Positions 44,405 to 52,598 of a stretch of 64,000 nucleotides of DNA are shown here, piece after piece. The position numbers and the translations under genes were made by a program. Under the pieces are notes generated by a model. It was not told the origin of the DNA. It ran no database searches and saw nothing but the letters and a program-made list of their open reading frames with translations. Position 1 is the first letter of the stretch. The number at the start of each line of letters is the position of its first letter. Source of the DNA: Methylobacterium cerastii (lineage in GTDB: Bacteria > Pseudomonadota > Alphaproteobacteria > Rhizobiales > Beijerinckiaceae); contig NZ_BPQG01000006.1 in assembly GCF_022179125.1 (NCBI RefSeq), forward strand, positions 205,375 to 269,374, given 5' to 3'.

Positions 44405-45250
44405 ATGTCGCACGCTGCCCTCGCCCAGACCATCGAAGCCGCCTGGGAGGACCGCGCCGGCGTCGACACGAACACGCGCGGCGCCGTTCGCGAAGCCGTC
44501 GAGGCGGCGCTGGCGCTGCTCGACTCCGGTGAGGCCCGGGTCGCCGAGAAGAGCGGCAACCAGGATTGGGTGGTCAACCAGTGGCTGAAGAAGGCGGTGC
44601 TGCTCTCCTTCCGCCTCAACGACATGGCGCCGATCTCCGGCGGCCCCGGCGCGGCGCCGTGGTGGGACAAGGTGCCCTCGAAGTTCGAGGGTTGGAGCGA
44701 GGCCGAGTTCCGGGCCGCCGGCTTCCGCGCCGTGCCCGGCTGCTTCGTGCGCCGCGGCTCCTACATCGCCCCCGGCGCAGTGCTGATGCCCTCGTTCATC
44801 AACCTCGGTGCGCGGGTCGGCAAGGGCACCATGGTCGACACCTGGGTGACGATCGGCTCGTGCGCCCAGGTCGGCGACAACTGCCACATCTCGGGCGGCG
44901 CCGGCATCGCCGGCGTGCTCGAGCCGCTGCAGGCCAACCCGGTGATCATCGAGGACAACTGCTTCATCGGCGCCCGCGCCGAGGTCGCCGAGGGCGTGAT
45001 CGTCGGCGAGGGCAGCGTGCTCTCGATGGGCGTCTACATCGGCGCCTCGACCCGCATCGTCGATCGCACCACCGGCGAGGTCTTCTACGGCCGCGTGCCG
45101 CCCTATTCGGTGGTCGTCTCCGGGACGATGCCCGGCAAGCCGCTGCCGGACGGCTCGCCCGGCCCGGGCCTGTACTGCGCCGTCATCGTCAAGCGCGTCG
45201 ACGCCGGCACCCGCTCCAAGACCGCGATCAACGAACTGCTGCGCACCTGA
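44405..45250 (+). CDS. dapD: 2,3,4,5-tetrahydropyridine-2,6-dicarboxylate N-succinyltransferase (DapD)
   Basis: 281 aa with left-handed beta-helix hexapeptide repeats. [69 protein letters not shown], and [34 protein letters not shown] are DapD-specific. Succinyl-CoA-dependent step of lysine/diaminopimelate synthesis in the cytosol. Followed 20 bp later by a hydrolase gene in the same orientation; the DapE desuccinylase is not here. Confidence 0.97.
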   Translation: MSHAALAQTIEAAWEDRAGVDTNTRGAVREAVEAALALLDSGEARVAEKSGNQDWVVNQWLKKAVLLSFRLNDMAPISGGPGAAPWWDKVPSKFEGWSEAEFRAAGFRAVPGCFVRRGSYIAPGAVLMPSFINLGARVGKGTMVDTWVTIGSCAQVGDNCHISGGAGIAGVLEPLQANPVIIEDNCFIGARAEVAEGVIVGEGSVLSMGVYIGASTRIVDRTTGEVFYGRVPPYSVVVSGTMPGKPLPDGSPGPGLYCAVIVKRVDAGTRSKTAINELLRT

Positions 45251-45270
45251 TCCGGGCAGGGCACGACCCG

Positions 45271-46131
45271 ATGCACGGGACCCTGACCCTCGACCTCATG
45301 GTGGCCGGCCACGCCGTGCCGACCCCCTGCGAACGGGTCGGGTCCGGCGCCGACGTGCTGCTGCTGCCGGCGCTCTCGACGATCGCGTCGCGGGCCGAGA
45401 TGGCCGGGCTCGCCGCGCGTCTCGCCGCGGACCATCGCTGCCTGATCCCGGATTGGCCCGGCTTCGGCGCGCATCCGCGGGCGCGGCTGCCGCTGAACCC
45501 GGCGACGTTCCACGCCTACCTCGACGCCCTGCTGGCCGCGGCCCCCGGCCCCTACGCGATCGGGGTCGGCGCGGGGCACGCGGCGGCCTACCTCGTCGCC
45601 GCCGCGCGACGGCATCCGAAGGCGTTCGCGCGGCTGGTGCTGGTGGCCCCGACATGGCGCGGCCCGCTTCCCACCGTGATGGGGCCGGAGCGACAGGGCC
45701 TGTTCACCGCGATCCGCCGCGCCGTCGAGGCGCCACTCCTGGGCGACGCCCTCTACGGCCTCAATATCCGCCCGAAGGTGATCGGCCGGATGATGCGCGC
45801 CCACGTCTACGGCGACGCCGCGCATGTCACCGATTCGCTGATCGCGGAGAAGACCGCGATCACCCGGCAGCGGGGCGCGCGCTTCGGCACGGCGGCCTTC
45901 GTCACCGGCGGGCTCGATCCGGTGCCGACGCGCGACGCGTTCCTCGGCCTGTTCGGCGACGGCCTGCCGCCGGTCCGGGTGCTGCGCCCGAGCCGCGCCC
46001 CGCGCCGGTCCGCTGCCGAGATGGACGCGCTCGTCGCCTCCGGCCGCGTCGAGGGCCGACCGGTGCCGGGTGCCCTGAGCCCGCACGAGGAATACCCGGA
46101 CGAAATCGCCGAGGCGATCCGCGCAGCCTGA
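45271..46131 (+). CDS. Alpha/beta hydrolase-fold protein
   Basis: 286 aa from ATG 45271. LLLPALSTIASRAEMAGLAARLA, CLIPDWPGFGAHPR, then IGVGAGHAAAYLVAA where the usual G-x-S-x-G elbow is G-x-G-A-G-H, so the catalytic serine appears absent; LVLVAPTWRGPLP and FVTGGLDPVPTRDAF follow. It resembles alpha/beta hydrolases, but the lost nucleophile suggests a non-hydrolytic or altered role. Same orientation and 20 bp after dapD. Confidence 0.65.
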   Translation: MHGTLTLDLMVAGHAVPTPCERVGSGADVLLLPALSTIASRAEMAGLAARLAADHRCLIPDWPGFGAHPRARLPLNPATFHAYLDALLAAAPGPYAIGVGAGHAAAYLVAAARRHPKAFARLVLVAPTWRGPLPTVMGPERQGLFTAIRRAVEAPLLGDALYGLNIRPKVIGRMMRAHVYGDAAHVTDSLIAEKTAITRQRGARFGTAAFVTGGLDPVPTRDAFLGLFGDGLPPVRVLRPSRAPRRSAAEMDALVASGRVEGRPVPGALSPHEEYPDEIAEAIRAA

Positions 46132-46134
46132 GTC

Positions 46135-46162
46135 CCCCTCTCCCCGCAGGTCGGGAGAGGGG
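46135..46162. repeat. GC-rich palindrome CCCCTCTCCC/GGGAGAGGGG
   Basis: Perfect 10-bp inverted repeat with an 8-nt loop (cgcaggtc), 3 bp after the hydrolase stop. It could stabilise or end the transcript, though no T-tract follows. Same sequence family as the second palindrome inside ssuB (CCTCTCCC/GGGAGAGG). Confidence 0.75.
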
Positions 46163-46235
46163 ATGCGCGCTCAACAATCGTCCAGGGCGACGTGGCGATC
46201 GATCGCTCCGGCAGAGATGGCGTCGAACAAACCGC

Positions 46236-47498
46236 TCAGCTCCAGGCGTGCGACGGCGGCGCTACGCCGTTCAGCGCGTGGTTGCCAACGATCGCCACCT
46301 TCCAGCGGACGGGGTCGTGCAGCGTGTGCGTCCGCGCGTTGCGCCAGTGGCGGTCGAGGTTGTGCTCGGCGAGCGTCGAGCGCGTGCCGGCGAGCTCGAA
46401 CAGCTTGTTCGAGGCCGCGAGCGCAATCTCGGTGGTGAGCACCTTCGATTCCGCCACCGCGATCTTGGCCGCGTCCACCAAGGCCGCGTCGTGGTCGGGG
46501 AGGGCGGCGTCGATCGCGAGGCCGGCCCGGTCGAGGATCGCCTCGGCCGCGTGCAGGCGGATGGTGAGGTCGCCGACCGCCTGGATGGTGTAGGGGTCGT
46601 CGGACGCCCGCGCCTGGTCGGCGTCGATCCAGGGCCGCGCCTTCTCGCGCACGAAGGCGATGGTGTCGTCGAGCGCCGCGCGGCCGATGCCGGCGTCGAT
46701 CGCCGCCTGGATGATCTGGAAGATCGCCCCGTCGAGGCGCGGCAGCTCCTGGTAGGCCTTCCAGGCCGGGACGAGGTGGCTCTTCTCGACGCGCACATTC
46801 TCGATCAGCACCGTGCCGCTCGCCGTGCCGCGCTGGCCGAAGGCCGACCAGTCGTCGATCACCGTGAGCCCGGGCGCGTTGCGGTCGGCGATCGCGTACC
46901 AGGCGCGGCCGGCATCGTCGACGGCGACGATCGGCACGAGGTGGGCGAGCAGCGCGCCCGTTGCGTAGAACTTCTGGCCCTGCACGATCACGTGGTCGCC
47001 GTGATCGGTGAAGTGGGTGGCGAACTCGGCGGCACGCGGCGTACCCTTCTCCGAGAACGCGTTGCCGAAGCGGGTGCCGCGCAGCACCTCGGCGAAGAGC
47101 AGCGCCTGCTGGTCCGGGTCCGACACCGTACGGATCGCCGCGACGATGCCGAGATGGTTCTGCGCGATCTGCGCGATGGAGGGGTCGGCCGCCGCGACGA
47201 TGGCGACGACCTGTGCCAGCGTCCGGTACGAGACCTCCGGGCCGCCGTAGGCGCTGGGCACGTTGATCGACCACAATCCGCTCTGCGAGAACCGGTCGAG
47301 CTCCGCCAGCGGCCGGGCATGCGCCAGGTCGCGTTCGGACGCGCCGGCGCGGATCGAGGCGGCGAAGTCATGCGCGACCCGGATCGCCTCGGCGTCGTCG
47401 CGGATGACGTGGGCGGGCTCGGACGGCTGGGCGGGGCCGGGGGTGCCCTGCGCGGGCAGGGTCCCGGCGAGGGCGCGGGTGTCGACGGCGATGTTCAT
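46236..47498 (-). CDS. sfnB: SfnB-like acyl-CoA-dehydrogenase-fold sulfur acquisition oxidoreductase
   Basis: 420 aa from ATG 47498 (MNIAVDTRAL). Flavin monooxygenase of the DszC/SfnB branch: PLAELDRFSQSGLWSINVPSAYGGPEVSYRTLAQVVAIVAAADPSIAQIAQNHLG, EKGTPRA, FYATGALLAH, ASGTVLIENV and a C-terminal ANRTLAEH-type helix (TRSTLAEHNLDRHWRNARTHTLHDPVRWK). The family is induced by sulfur limitation. Next to sfnG on the same strand, 81 bp away, with a palindromic hairpin between. Confidence 0.88.
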   Translation of the reverse strand: MNIAVDTRALAGTLPAQGTPGPAQPSEPAHVIRDDAEAIRVAHDFAASIRAGASERDLAHARPLAELDRFSQSGLWSINVPSAYGGPEVSYRTLAQVVAIVAAADPSIAQIAQNHLGIVAAIRTVSDPDQQALLFAEVLRGTRFGNAFSEKGTPRAAEFATHFTDHGDHVIVQGQKFYATGALLAHLVPIVAVDDAGRAWYAIADRNAPGLTVIDDWSAFGQRGTASGTVLIENVRVEKSHLVPAWKAYQELPRLDGAIFQIIQAAIDAGIGRAALDDTIAFVREKARPWIDADQARASDDPYTIQAVGDLTIRLHAAEAILDRAGLAIDAALPDHDAALVDAAKIAVAESKVLTTEIALAASNKLFELAGTRSTLAEHNLDRHWRNARTHTLHDPVRWKVAIVGNHALNGVAPPSHAWS

Positions 47499-47535
47499 CG
47501 GTGTCTCCAGAGTGAGAGTGCTCGCTCGCGCCTTT

Positions 47536-47558
47536 CCTCCCCTCACTGCGAGGGGAGG
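47536..47558. repeat. GC-rich palindrome between sfnG and sfnB
   Basis: Perfect 9-bp inverted repeat CCTCCCCTC / GAGGGGAGG with loop actgc. On the shared transcript it sits between the two coding regions and may tune expression of sfnB relative to sfnG. Related in style to the other GC-rich palindromes listed. Confidence 0.7.
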
Positions 47559-47579
47559 GGGCAGGGACCGGCTCGGCGC

Positions 47580-48683
47580 CTACGCCGCCTCGGCGCGCTC
47601 GGCCCGCGCCGCCTCGAGCGCGCGCACCCGCGGGATGATGTGCTCGCCGAAATACGCGACCTCTTCCTGGAAGTGCAGGAAGGCGAGGAGCGCCAGGTCG
47701 GTGCCGGCATCCTTCAGGGCGAGGATGCGCTCGGCGATCTGGTCCGGGGTGCCGATCAGGTTGGTCTTGAAGCCGTCGTTGTACTGGACGAGGTCCTCGA
47801 AGGTGGACTTCGCCCAGTTGCCCTCGCCCTCGGGCGAGGCCTTGCCGGCATTCTTCGCCTCGTGGCCGAACGCCTTCACCGCGTCTGCGTTGGCGTGGTC
47901 GATGATCTCCTGCAGCACAGCGCGCGCCTCTTGCTCGGTGTCGCGCGCGATGACGAAGGCGTTCACGCCGACCTTCACCGTGTGGCCGTTGGCGGCGGCC
48001 TTCGCTTGGAGGTCGTCCACCTGCGCGCGGACGCCCGCCGGCGTGTTGCCGTTGGTGAAGTACCAATCGGAGACGCGGGCCGCCATGTCGCGCGCCGCCC
48101 GCGACGACCCGCCCTGGAAGATCTCCGGCGTCACCGCAGGCTTGGGCTTGAGGTTGTAGTTGGTGTAGCGATAGAAATCGCCGCGGAACGTATAGTTCTC
48201 CTGGGTCCAGATCCCGCGCAGCGCGGTGATGAACTCCTCGGAGCGGCGATAGCGCTCGTCGTGGTCGAGCCACGGCTCGCCGATGGCGCGGAACTCGCCC
48301 GAGAACCAGCCGGAGACCAGGTTGATCGCGATGCGGTTCTCGGTCAGCTCGCTGATCGTGGCGATCTGCTTGGCGGCGATGGTCGGGTTCCACGGCCCGG
48401 GCAGCAGCGCGGCGATCACCTTCAACTTCGTGGTGGCAGCGAGCAGCGCGTGGCTGAACGCCACCGATTCGTGCTGGAACTCGGCGCCGTAGCCGGCGGT
48501 GAAGCGGATCTGGGTCAGCGCGTAGTCGAAGCCGGCCTCCTCGGCGATCCGCACGAGCTTTCGGTTGTAGTCGGCATCCCAGCTCGTGCGCTGCGGGATC
48601 GTGCTGATCACGAGCCCGCCAGACACGTTCGGCACCCAATAGGCGAAGCGGATCGGCTCCTCGGTCGCGTTGCGGTTGGTCAT
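47580..48683 (-). CDS. sfnG: FMNH2-dependent dimethylsulfone monooxygenase (SfnG)
   Basis: 367 aa bacterial-luciferase-like enzyme. RFAYWVPNVSGGLVISTIPQRTSWD, FDYALTQIRFTAGYGAEFQHESVAFSHALL, VIAALLPGPWNPTIAAKQ, NLVSGWFSGEF and EIFQGGSSRAARDMAA are typical of SfnG and relatives. It converts dimethylsulfone to methanesulfinate with FMNH2 and O2. The FMN reductase gene (ssuE) is divergently placed across the 563-bp region. Confidence 0.93.
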   Translation of the reverse strand: MTNRNATEEPIRFAYWVPNVSGGLVISTIPQRTSWDADYNRKLVRIAEEAGFDYALTQIRFTAGYGAEFQHESVAFSHALLAATTKLKVIAALLPGPWNPTIAAKQIATISELTENRIAINLVSGWFSGEFRAIGEPWLDHDERYRRSEEFITALRGIWTQENYTFRGDFYRYTNYNLKPKPAVTPEIFQGGSSRAARDMAARVSDWYFTNGNTPAGVRAQVDDLQAKAAANGHTVKVGVNAFVIARDTEQEARAVLQEIIDHANADAVKAFGHEAKNAGKASPEGEGNWAKSTFEDLVQYNDGFKTNLIGTPDQIAERILALKDAGTDLALLAFLHFQEEVAYFGEHIIPRVRALEAARAERAEAA

Positions 48684-48802
48684 CGGATGTCCCCCTCCTC
48701 GTCCGTCGTCACTTGTCGGTGCGATACGATCGTCCAGCGCATGTCCCTGATGGGTTACGCGCCGATCGGCCGAACAGATGCGCCCTGTAGGCGTACCTTC
48801 AA

Positions 48803-48831
48803 AGTATTTCCAAAGTCCTGATCCAGGTCAA
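48803..48831 (-). promoter_or_regulatory. Candidate promoter of sfnG
   Basis: On the minus strand TTGACC (complement of 48826-48831) and AATACT (complement of 48803-48808) are 17 bp apart; the -10 match is weak. A start near 48796 would leave about a 113-nt leader. It lies within one arm of the dyad. Confidence 0.35.
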
Positions 48832-48864
48832 AGGAAGCAAAGCGCAAATTTTTGCTGGATCAGG
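48817..48864. promoter_or_regulatory. Long dyad upstream of sfnG
   Basis: Outer arms CCTGATCCAG (48817-48826) and CTGGATCAGG (48855-48864) with nested AGCAAA (48836-48841) and TTTGCT (48851-48856). The outer left arm overlaps the sfnG -35/-10 spacer, so binding there would control that promoter; it could also act as an RNA hairpin on the plus strand. Confidence 0.45.
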
Positions 48865-48965
48865 CAAGGACGTTCCACTGGCCGCAGGTCCGGCGGGAGA
48901 AACCTTCCATCGTGGGCATCCAGGAGGCGGGGCCGCCCGTGGAGAAACGGCATCGCACCCACTTC

Positions 48966-48987
48966 GTTCTTCTTAAAGAACGTTTCA
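48966..48987. promoter_or_regulatory. GTTCTT-N4-AAGAAC dyad with GTTTCA extension, copy 1
   Basis: GTTCTT CTTA AAGAAC (48966-48981) followed directly by GTTTCA. The same 18 specified bases recur at 49094-49115. Two identical sites 128 bp apart upstream of an operon argue for a dedicated DNA-binding regulator. Confidence 0.6.
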
Positions 48988-49093
48988 GTCCGCTGATGCG
49001 CGGGATGATTGCAAATTTCGCCTCGTACTCACGTCCGAGAGAACAAAACCCCTCGATCCGATCGCTTGAGAAGACGTTCGCCTCGTTCGCCGC

Positions 49094-49115
49094 GTTCTTT
49101 TGCAAGAACGTTTCA
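49094..49115. promoter_or_regulatory. GTTCTT-N4-AAGAAC dyad with GTTTCA extension, copy 2
   Basis: GTTCTT TTGC AAGAAC (49094-49109) plus GTTTCA. It abuts TTGACC at 49116-49121, a candidate -35 of the ssuE promoter, the usual place for an activator or an occluding repressor. ssuE starts 132 bp downstream. Confidence 0.6.
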
Positions 49116-49246
49116 TTGACCGCGCAGGCGGTACGCCTCACCTTCAGGAGGACATCGCGGCAGGGTCCGGAACGATGGGGGCGGCCTTCGCCCTCCAGCC
49201 CCGTCTTTGTCCCGCGACACCCTCAATTCGAGACGAGACCTTGACG

Positions 49247-49828
49247 ATGACGCGACCAAAACTCGTGGGCTTCAGCGCCAACCTCCAGCGCCCGTCCAAG
49301 ACCCGCGCCCTGGTCGAGGCCGTGGGCGAGTCCGCCGCGGCGGATGGCGGCTTGGACCTGCGCCTGTTCGACCTCGTCGACGCCGGCACAGGCCTCGGCG
49401 CGGCCTGGTCGCGGGATGCGCTGTCGCTGCCGGCCCGCCGCGTGGTCGAGGCGATCGAGGGGGCGGATGCGCTCGTCGTCGGCTCGCCGGTCTACAAGGG
49501 CAGCTTCACCGGCTTGTTCAAGCACCTCTTCGACCTGATCGACCCGCTGGCCTTGGCCAACAAGCCGGTCGCGATCGTCGCCACAGGCGGCGGCGCCCGC
49601 CACGCGCTGGTGGTCGAGCATTCCTTCCGGCCGCTGTTCGGGTTCTTCGGCGCCCTGCAGGTGCCGACCACCGTCTACGGCTCCGACCCCGACTTCACCG
49701 ACGGGCTCCCGACCGATCCCGGCGTGCGCGACCGCATCGCCCAGGCCGGCGCCCAGCTTGCCGCCCTCGTCCGCGCCGCGGGAGCAGCGGAGGCCGCCGC
49801 CCCCGCGGCCCGCGCGGTCGCACGCTGA
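49247..49828 (+). CDS. ssuE: NADPH-dependent FMN reductase (SsuE/MsuE-like)
   Basis: 193 aa flavodoxin-like fold. GFSANLQRPSKTRALVEAV at the FMN site, VVGSPVYKGSFTGLFKHLFDLIDP and IVATGGGARHALVVEHSFRPLFGFF match SsuE/MsuE. It supplies FMNH2 to the monooxygenases SsuD and, across the divergent region, SfnG. First gene of ssuE-ssuA-ssuA'-ssuC-ssuB-ssuD. Confidence 0.93.
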   Translation: MTRPKLVGFSANLQRPSKTRALVEAVGESAAADGGLDLRLFDLVDAGTGLGAAWSRDALSLPARRVVEAIEGADALVVGSPVYKGSFTGLFKHLFDLIDPLALANKPVAIVATGGGARHALVVEHSFRPLFGFFGALQVPTTVYGSDPDFTDGLPTDPGVRDRIAQAGAQLAALVRAAGAAEAAAPAARAVAR

Positions 49829-49836
49829 GGCCGGCG

Positions 49837-50790
49837 ATGCTCGACCGTCGCCGCCTGCTCGCCACGGCTTTCGCCGCGGCGCTGCCCCTGTCCCGTGCCG
49901 CGCGCGCCGCGGAGCCCGGCGTCCTGCGCATCGGCTACCAGAAGAACGGCATCCTCGTCGTCGCCAAGCAGCGCGGCGTCATCGAGGAGCGGCTGGCGCC
50001 ACTCGGCCATTCGGTGCGCTGGGTCGAGTTCTCGTTCGGGCCGCCGTTGCTGGAGGCGCTCTCCCTCGATGGCATCGATTTCGGGCAGACCGGCGACGCC
50101 CCGCCGATCTTCGCGCAGGCCGCGCGATCGAGCCTCGTCTACGCCGCGGCGCAGGAGGCCGGCGGCTCCGGCTCGGGCATCCTGCTGCCGAAGGGCTCGG
50201 CGATCAAAACGCTCGCCGAGCTGAAGGGCAAGCGCGTCGCCTTCGCCAAGGCGTCGAGCGCCCACAATCTCACCGTCGCCGCCTTGGAGAAGGCCGGCCT
50301 CACCTATGCCGACATCGAGCCGGTGACGTTGGCGCCGGCCGACGCCGCGGCGGCGTTCTCGCGCGGCAGCATCGACGCTTGGACGATCTGGGACCCGTAC
50401 TATGCCATCGCCGAAGGCGGCGACGGCGTCCGCGTGCTCGCGACCGCCAAGGAGATCGCCCCGCAGAACAACTTCTTCCTGGCGAGCCGCGCCTTCGCCG
50501 AGGGCCGCGGCGCGGTGCTTTCCGAGGTGATCGACGTGCTCGGGGGCGTCGCGCGCTGGTGCGGCGAGAACCGCGGCGCGGTCGCCGACCTGCTCTCGAA
50601 GGGCACCGGCGTGCCGCTCGCCGCCACGCGCCGCGCGGTAGACCGCACCGACTACCTCATCGGCCCGATGAACGACCGCGTCGCCGCCGAGCAGCAGGCG
50701 ATCGCCGACCGCTTCCACGCCCTGAAGCTGATCCCGAAGCCCATCCGCGTCGCCGACGCGGTCTGGACGCCACCCGCACGCAACGGCTGA
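49837..50790 (+). CDS. ssuA: Sulfonate ABC transporter substrate-binding protein, copy 1 (SsuA-like)
   Basis: 317 aa. N-terminal MLDRRRLLATAFAAALPLSRAARA is a signal peptide with a twin-arginine-type RR, so Tat export is possible. Mature core RIGYQKNGILVVAKQRG, SFGPPLLEALSLDGIDFGQTGDAPPIFAQAA, SAHNLTVAALEKAGL, and WTIWDPYYAIAE are SsuA signatures. Captures alkanesulfonates in the periplasm for SsuBC. Eight bp after ssuE. Confidence 0.93.
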   Translation: MLDRRRLLATAFAAALPLSRAARAAEPGVLRIGYQKNGILVVAKQRGVIEERLAPLGHSVRWVEFSFGPPLLEALSLDGIDFGQTGDAPPIFAQAARSSLVYAAAQEAGGSGSGILLPKGSAIKTLAELKGKRVAFAKASSAHNLTVAALEKAGLTYADIEPVTLAPADAAAAFSRGSIDAWTIWDPYYAIAEGGDGVRVLATAKEIAPQNNFFLASRAFAEGRGAVLSEVIDVLGGVARWCGENRGAVADLLSKGTGVPLAATRRAVDRTDYLIGPMNDRVAAEQQAIADRFHALKLIPKPIRVADAVWTPPARNG

Positions 50791-50796
50791 TCCGCG

Positions 50797-51822
50797 ATGA
50801 CCGACGCCCCCCTTTCCCCCGCGCCGCGCGCCGCACTCGACACCCTGACGGAGGCCGGCGCGCCGATGCGCCGCCGCACCGTGCTCTCGGCCGGGCTCGG
50901 CCTCGCCGCCGCCTTCGCCCTGCGCCCGGCGCGCGCCGCCGCCACCGTGCGGATCGGCTACCAGAAGTACGGCTCGCTCGTCCTGCTGAAGGGCCGCGGC
51001 AGCCTCGCGAAGGCGTTGGCGCCGCTTGGCTACGACGTCGCATGGTCGGAGTTTCCCTCCGGTCCGCCCTTGCTGGAGGCGCTGAACGCCGGGGCGATCG
51101 ACCTCGGCTCGGCCGGCGAGGCCCCGCCGATCTTCGCGCAGGCCGCGAGCGCCGACCTGCGCTACGTCGGCACCGAGCCGCCGGCCCCGCGCGGCGAGGC
51201 GATCCTCGTGCCCAAGGACAGCCCGGTCCGGTCCGTGGCGGAGCTGCGCGGCAAGACCATCGCGCTCAACAAGGGCTCCAACGTGCACTTCCTCGTGGTG
51301 CGCGCCCTGGAGAAGGCCGGCGTTCCCTACGACGCGGTGAAGCTCGTCTTCCTGTCGCCGGCGGATGCCAACGCTGCCTTCGTGCGCGGTGCCGTCGACG
51401 CCTGGGCGATCTGGGACCCGTACCTCGCGGCGGCCGAGCGCTCCACCGGCGCGCGCGTGCTGGCCGACGGCAGCGGGATCGCACCGAACCGGCAGTTCTA
51501 CCTGTCGCGCCGCGGCTTCACCGAGGCGAGCCCGGAGGTCGTCGTCGCGATCCTGCGGGCGGTCGCCGAGGTCGACACCTGGGCCGCCGGCAACGGCGCC
51601 ACGGTCGCGGCCGAGCTTGCGCCTTCGGTCGGCATCCCGGCGCCCGTGCTGGCGGTGGCGCTCGAGCGCCTGTCCTACGGCGTCGCCCCCCTCGACACGC
51701 AGGCGATCGCCGACCAGCAGGCCGTGGCCGACGCCTTCCACGCCCTCGGCCTCCTGCCCAAAGCCATCCGGGTCGCCGACGCGGTCTCGACCCATCCGGA
51801 ACGGAAGGCGGAGATCCGATGA
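50797..51822 (+). CDS. Sulfonate ABC transporter substrate-binding protein, copy 2 (SsuA-like)
   Basis: 341 aa, clearly paralogous to the preceding gene (RIGYQKYGSLVLLKGRG, SGPPLLEALNAGAIDLGSAGEAPPIFAQAA, WAIWDPYLAAAE). A 23-residue acidic leader precedes the signal-like MRRRTVLSAGLGLAAAFALRPARA, so the true start may be the internal ATG (RRR Tat-type motif). Having two binding proteins with one permease implies a broadened substrate range. Its stop overlaps ssuC by 4 bp. Confidence 0.9.
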   Translation: MTDAPLSPAPRAALDTLTEAGAPMRRRTVLSAGLGLAAAFALRPARAAATVRIGYQKYGSLVLLKGRGSLAKALAPLGYDVAWSEFPSGPPLLEALNAGAIDLGSAGEAPPIFAQAASADLRYVGTEPPAPRGEAILVPKDSPVRSVAELRGKTIALNKGSNVHFLVVRALEKAGVPYDAVKLVFLSPADANAAFVRGAVDAWAIWDPYLAAAERSTGARVLADGSGIAPNRQFYLSRRGFTEASPEVVVAILRAVAEVDTWAAGNGATVAAELAPSVGIPAPVLAVALERLSYGVAPLDTQAIADQQAVADAFHALGLLPKAIRVADAVSTHPERKAEIR

Positions 51823-52598
51823 GCACCACCCCCTCCCGCATCCGCGACGCCGCGCTGCCCTGGCTCTTGCCCGTCGCGATCGTGCTCGGCTGGCAGGCGG
51901 CGGTCTCGGCCGGCCTGGTCTCGAACCGTTTCATGCCGGCCCCGCTCGACGTGGTCCGGGCCGGGATCGAGGCGGGGCGCACCGGCGAGCTCTGGACCAA
52001 CCTCGGCGTCAGCACGCTGCGCGCGCTCGCCGGCTTCGTGGTCGGCGGCGGCATCGGCTTCGGCCTCGGCCTCGCCAACGGCCTGTCGCGCCTGTCCGAG
52101 CGGCTCACCGACACCTCGGTGCAGATGGTGCGCAACGTGCCCCACCTGTCGCTGATCCCGCTGGTGATTCTGTGGTTCGGCATCGGCGAGGAGGCCAAGC
52201 TGTTCCTGGTGGCGCTCGGGGTGTTCTTCCCGATCTACGCCAACACCCTGCACGGCATCCGCTCGGTCGACCCGGCGCTGGTCGAGATGGGCCGCGTCTA
52301 CGGCATGTCGAACGCCGAGCTGTTCCGCCGCGTGGTGCTGCCGGGGGCGCTCCCGTCGATCTTCGTCGGCCTGCGCTACGCGCTGGGCATCATGTGGCTG
52401 ACGCTCATCGTCGCCGAGACCATCTCGGCCTCGTCCGGTCTCGGCTACATGGCGATGCAGGCGCGTGAGTTCATGCTCGTCGACGTCGTGGTGCTGGCGA
52501 TCCTGATCTACGCCGCGCTCGGCAAGCTTGCCGACGCGCTGACGCGGCAGCTGGAACGCAGCTGCCTCGCCTGGAACCCCGCCTACAGGAGCGCCTGA
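51819..52598 (+). CDS. ssuC: Sulfonate ABC transporter permease (SsuC)
   Basis: 259 aa, six membrane helices, with the EAA-type cytoplasmic loop [38 protein letters not shown] that contacts the ATPase. [44 protein letters not shown] is typical of SsuC/TauC. Overlaps ssuA' by 4 bp and ssuB by 1 bp (TGATG). Confidence 0.95.
   Translation: MSTTPSRIRDAALPWLLPVAIVLGWQAAVSAGLVSNRFMPAPLDVVRAGIEAGRTGELWTNLGVSTLRALAGFVVGGGIGFGLGLANGLSRLSERLTDTSVQMVRNVPHLSLIPLVILWFGIGEEAKLFLVALGVFFPIYANTLHGIRSVDPALVEMGRVYGMSNAELFRRVVLPGALPSIFVGLRYALGIMWLTLIVAETISASSGLGYMAMQAREFMLVDVVVLAILIYAALGKLADALTRQLERSCLAWNPAYRSA

Larger units (their letters stand above)
48684..49246. other. Divergent regulatory region of the sulfur locus
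   Basis: 563 bp without a gene. It contains a candidate sfnG promoter, a long dyad at 48817-48864 and two copies of a GTTCTT-N4-AAGAAC-GTTTCA site (listed separately). A minus-strand frame at 48860-49141 was judged chance. Confidence 0.6.

Noticed and set aside
45453-48821. A very long plus-strand open frame across the sfnB/sfnG region
   Set aside because: Arg/Gly/Asp-rich low-complexity translation without motifs; antisense shadow of sfnB and sfnG.
48860-49141. A 93-codon minus-strand protein in the sfnG-ssuE spacer
   Set aside because: No ribosome-binding site or motif, and it covers the two regulatory dyads.
49675-51795. A 706-codon minus-strand frame over the ssu genes
   Set aside because: Opposite-strand shadow of the two SsuA genes at high GC; no domain.
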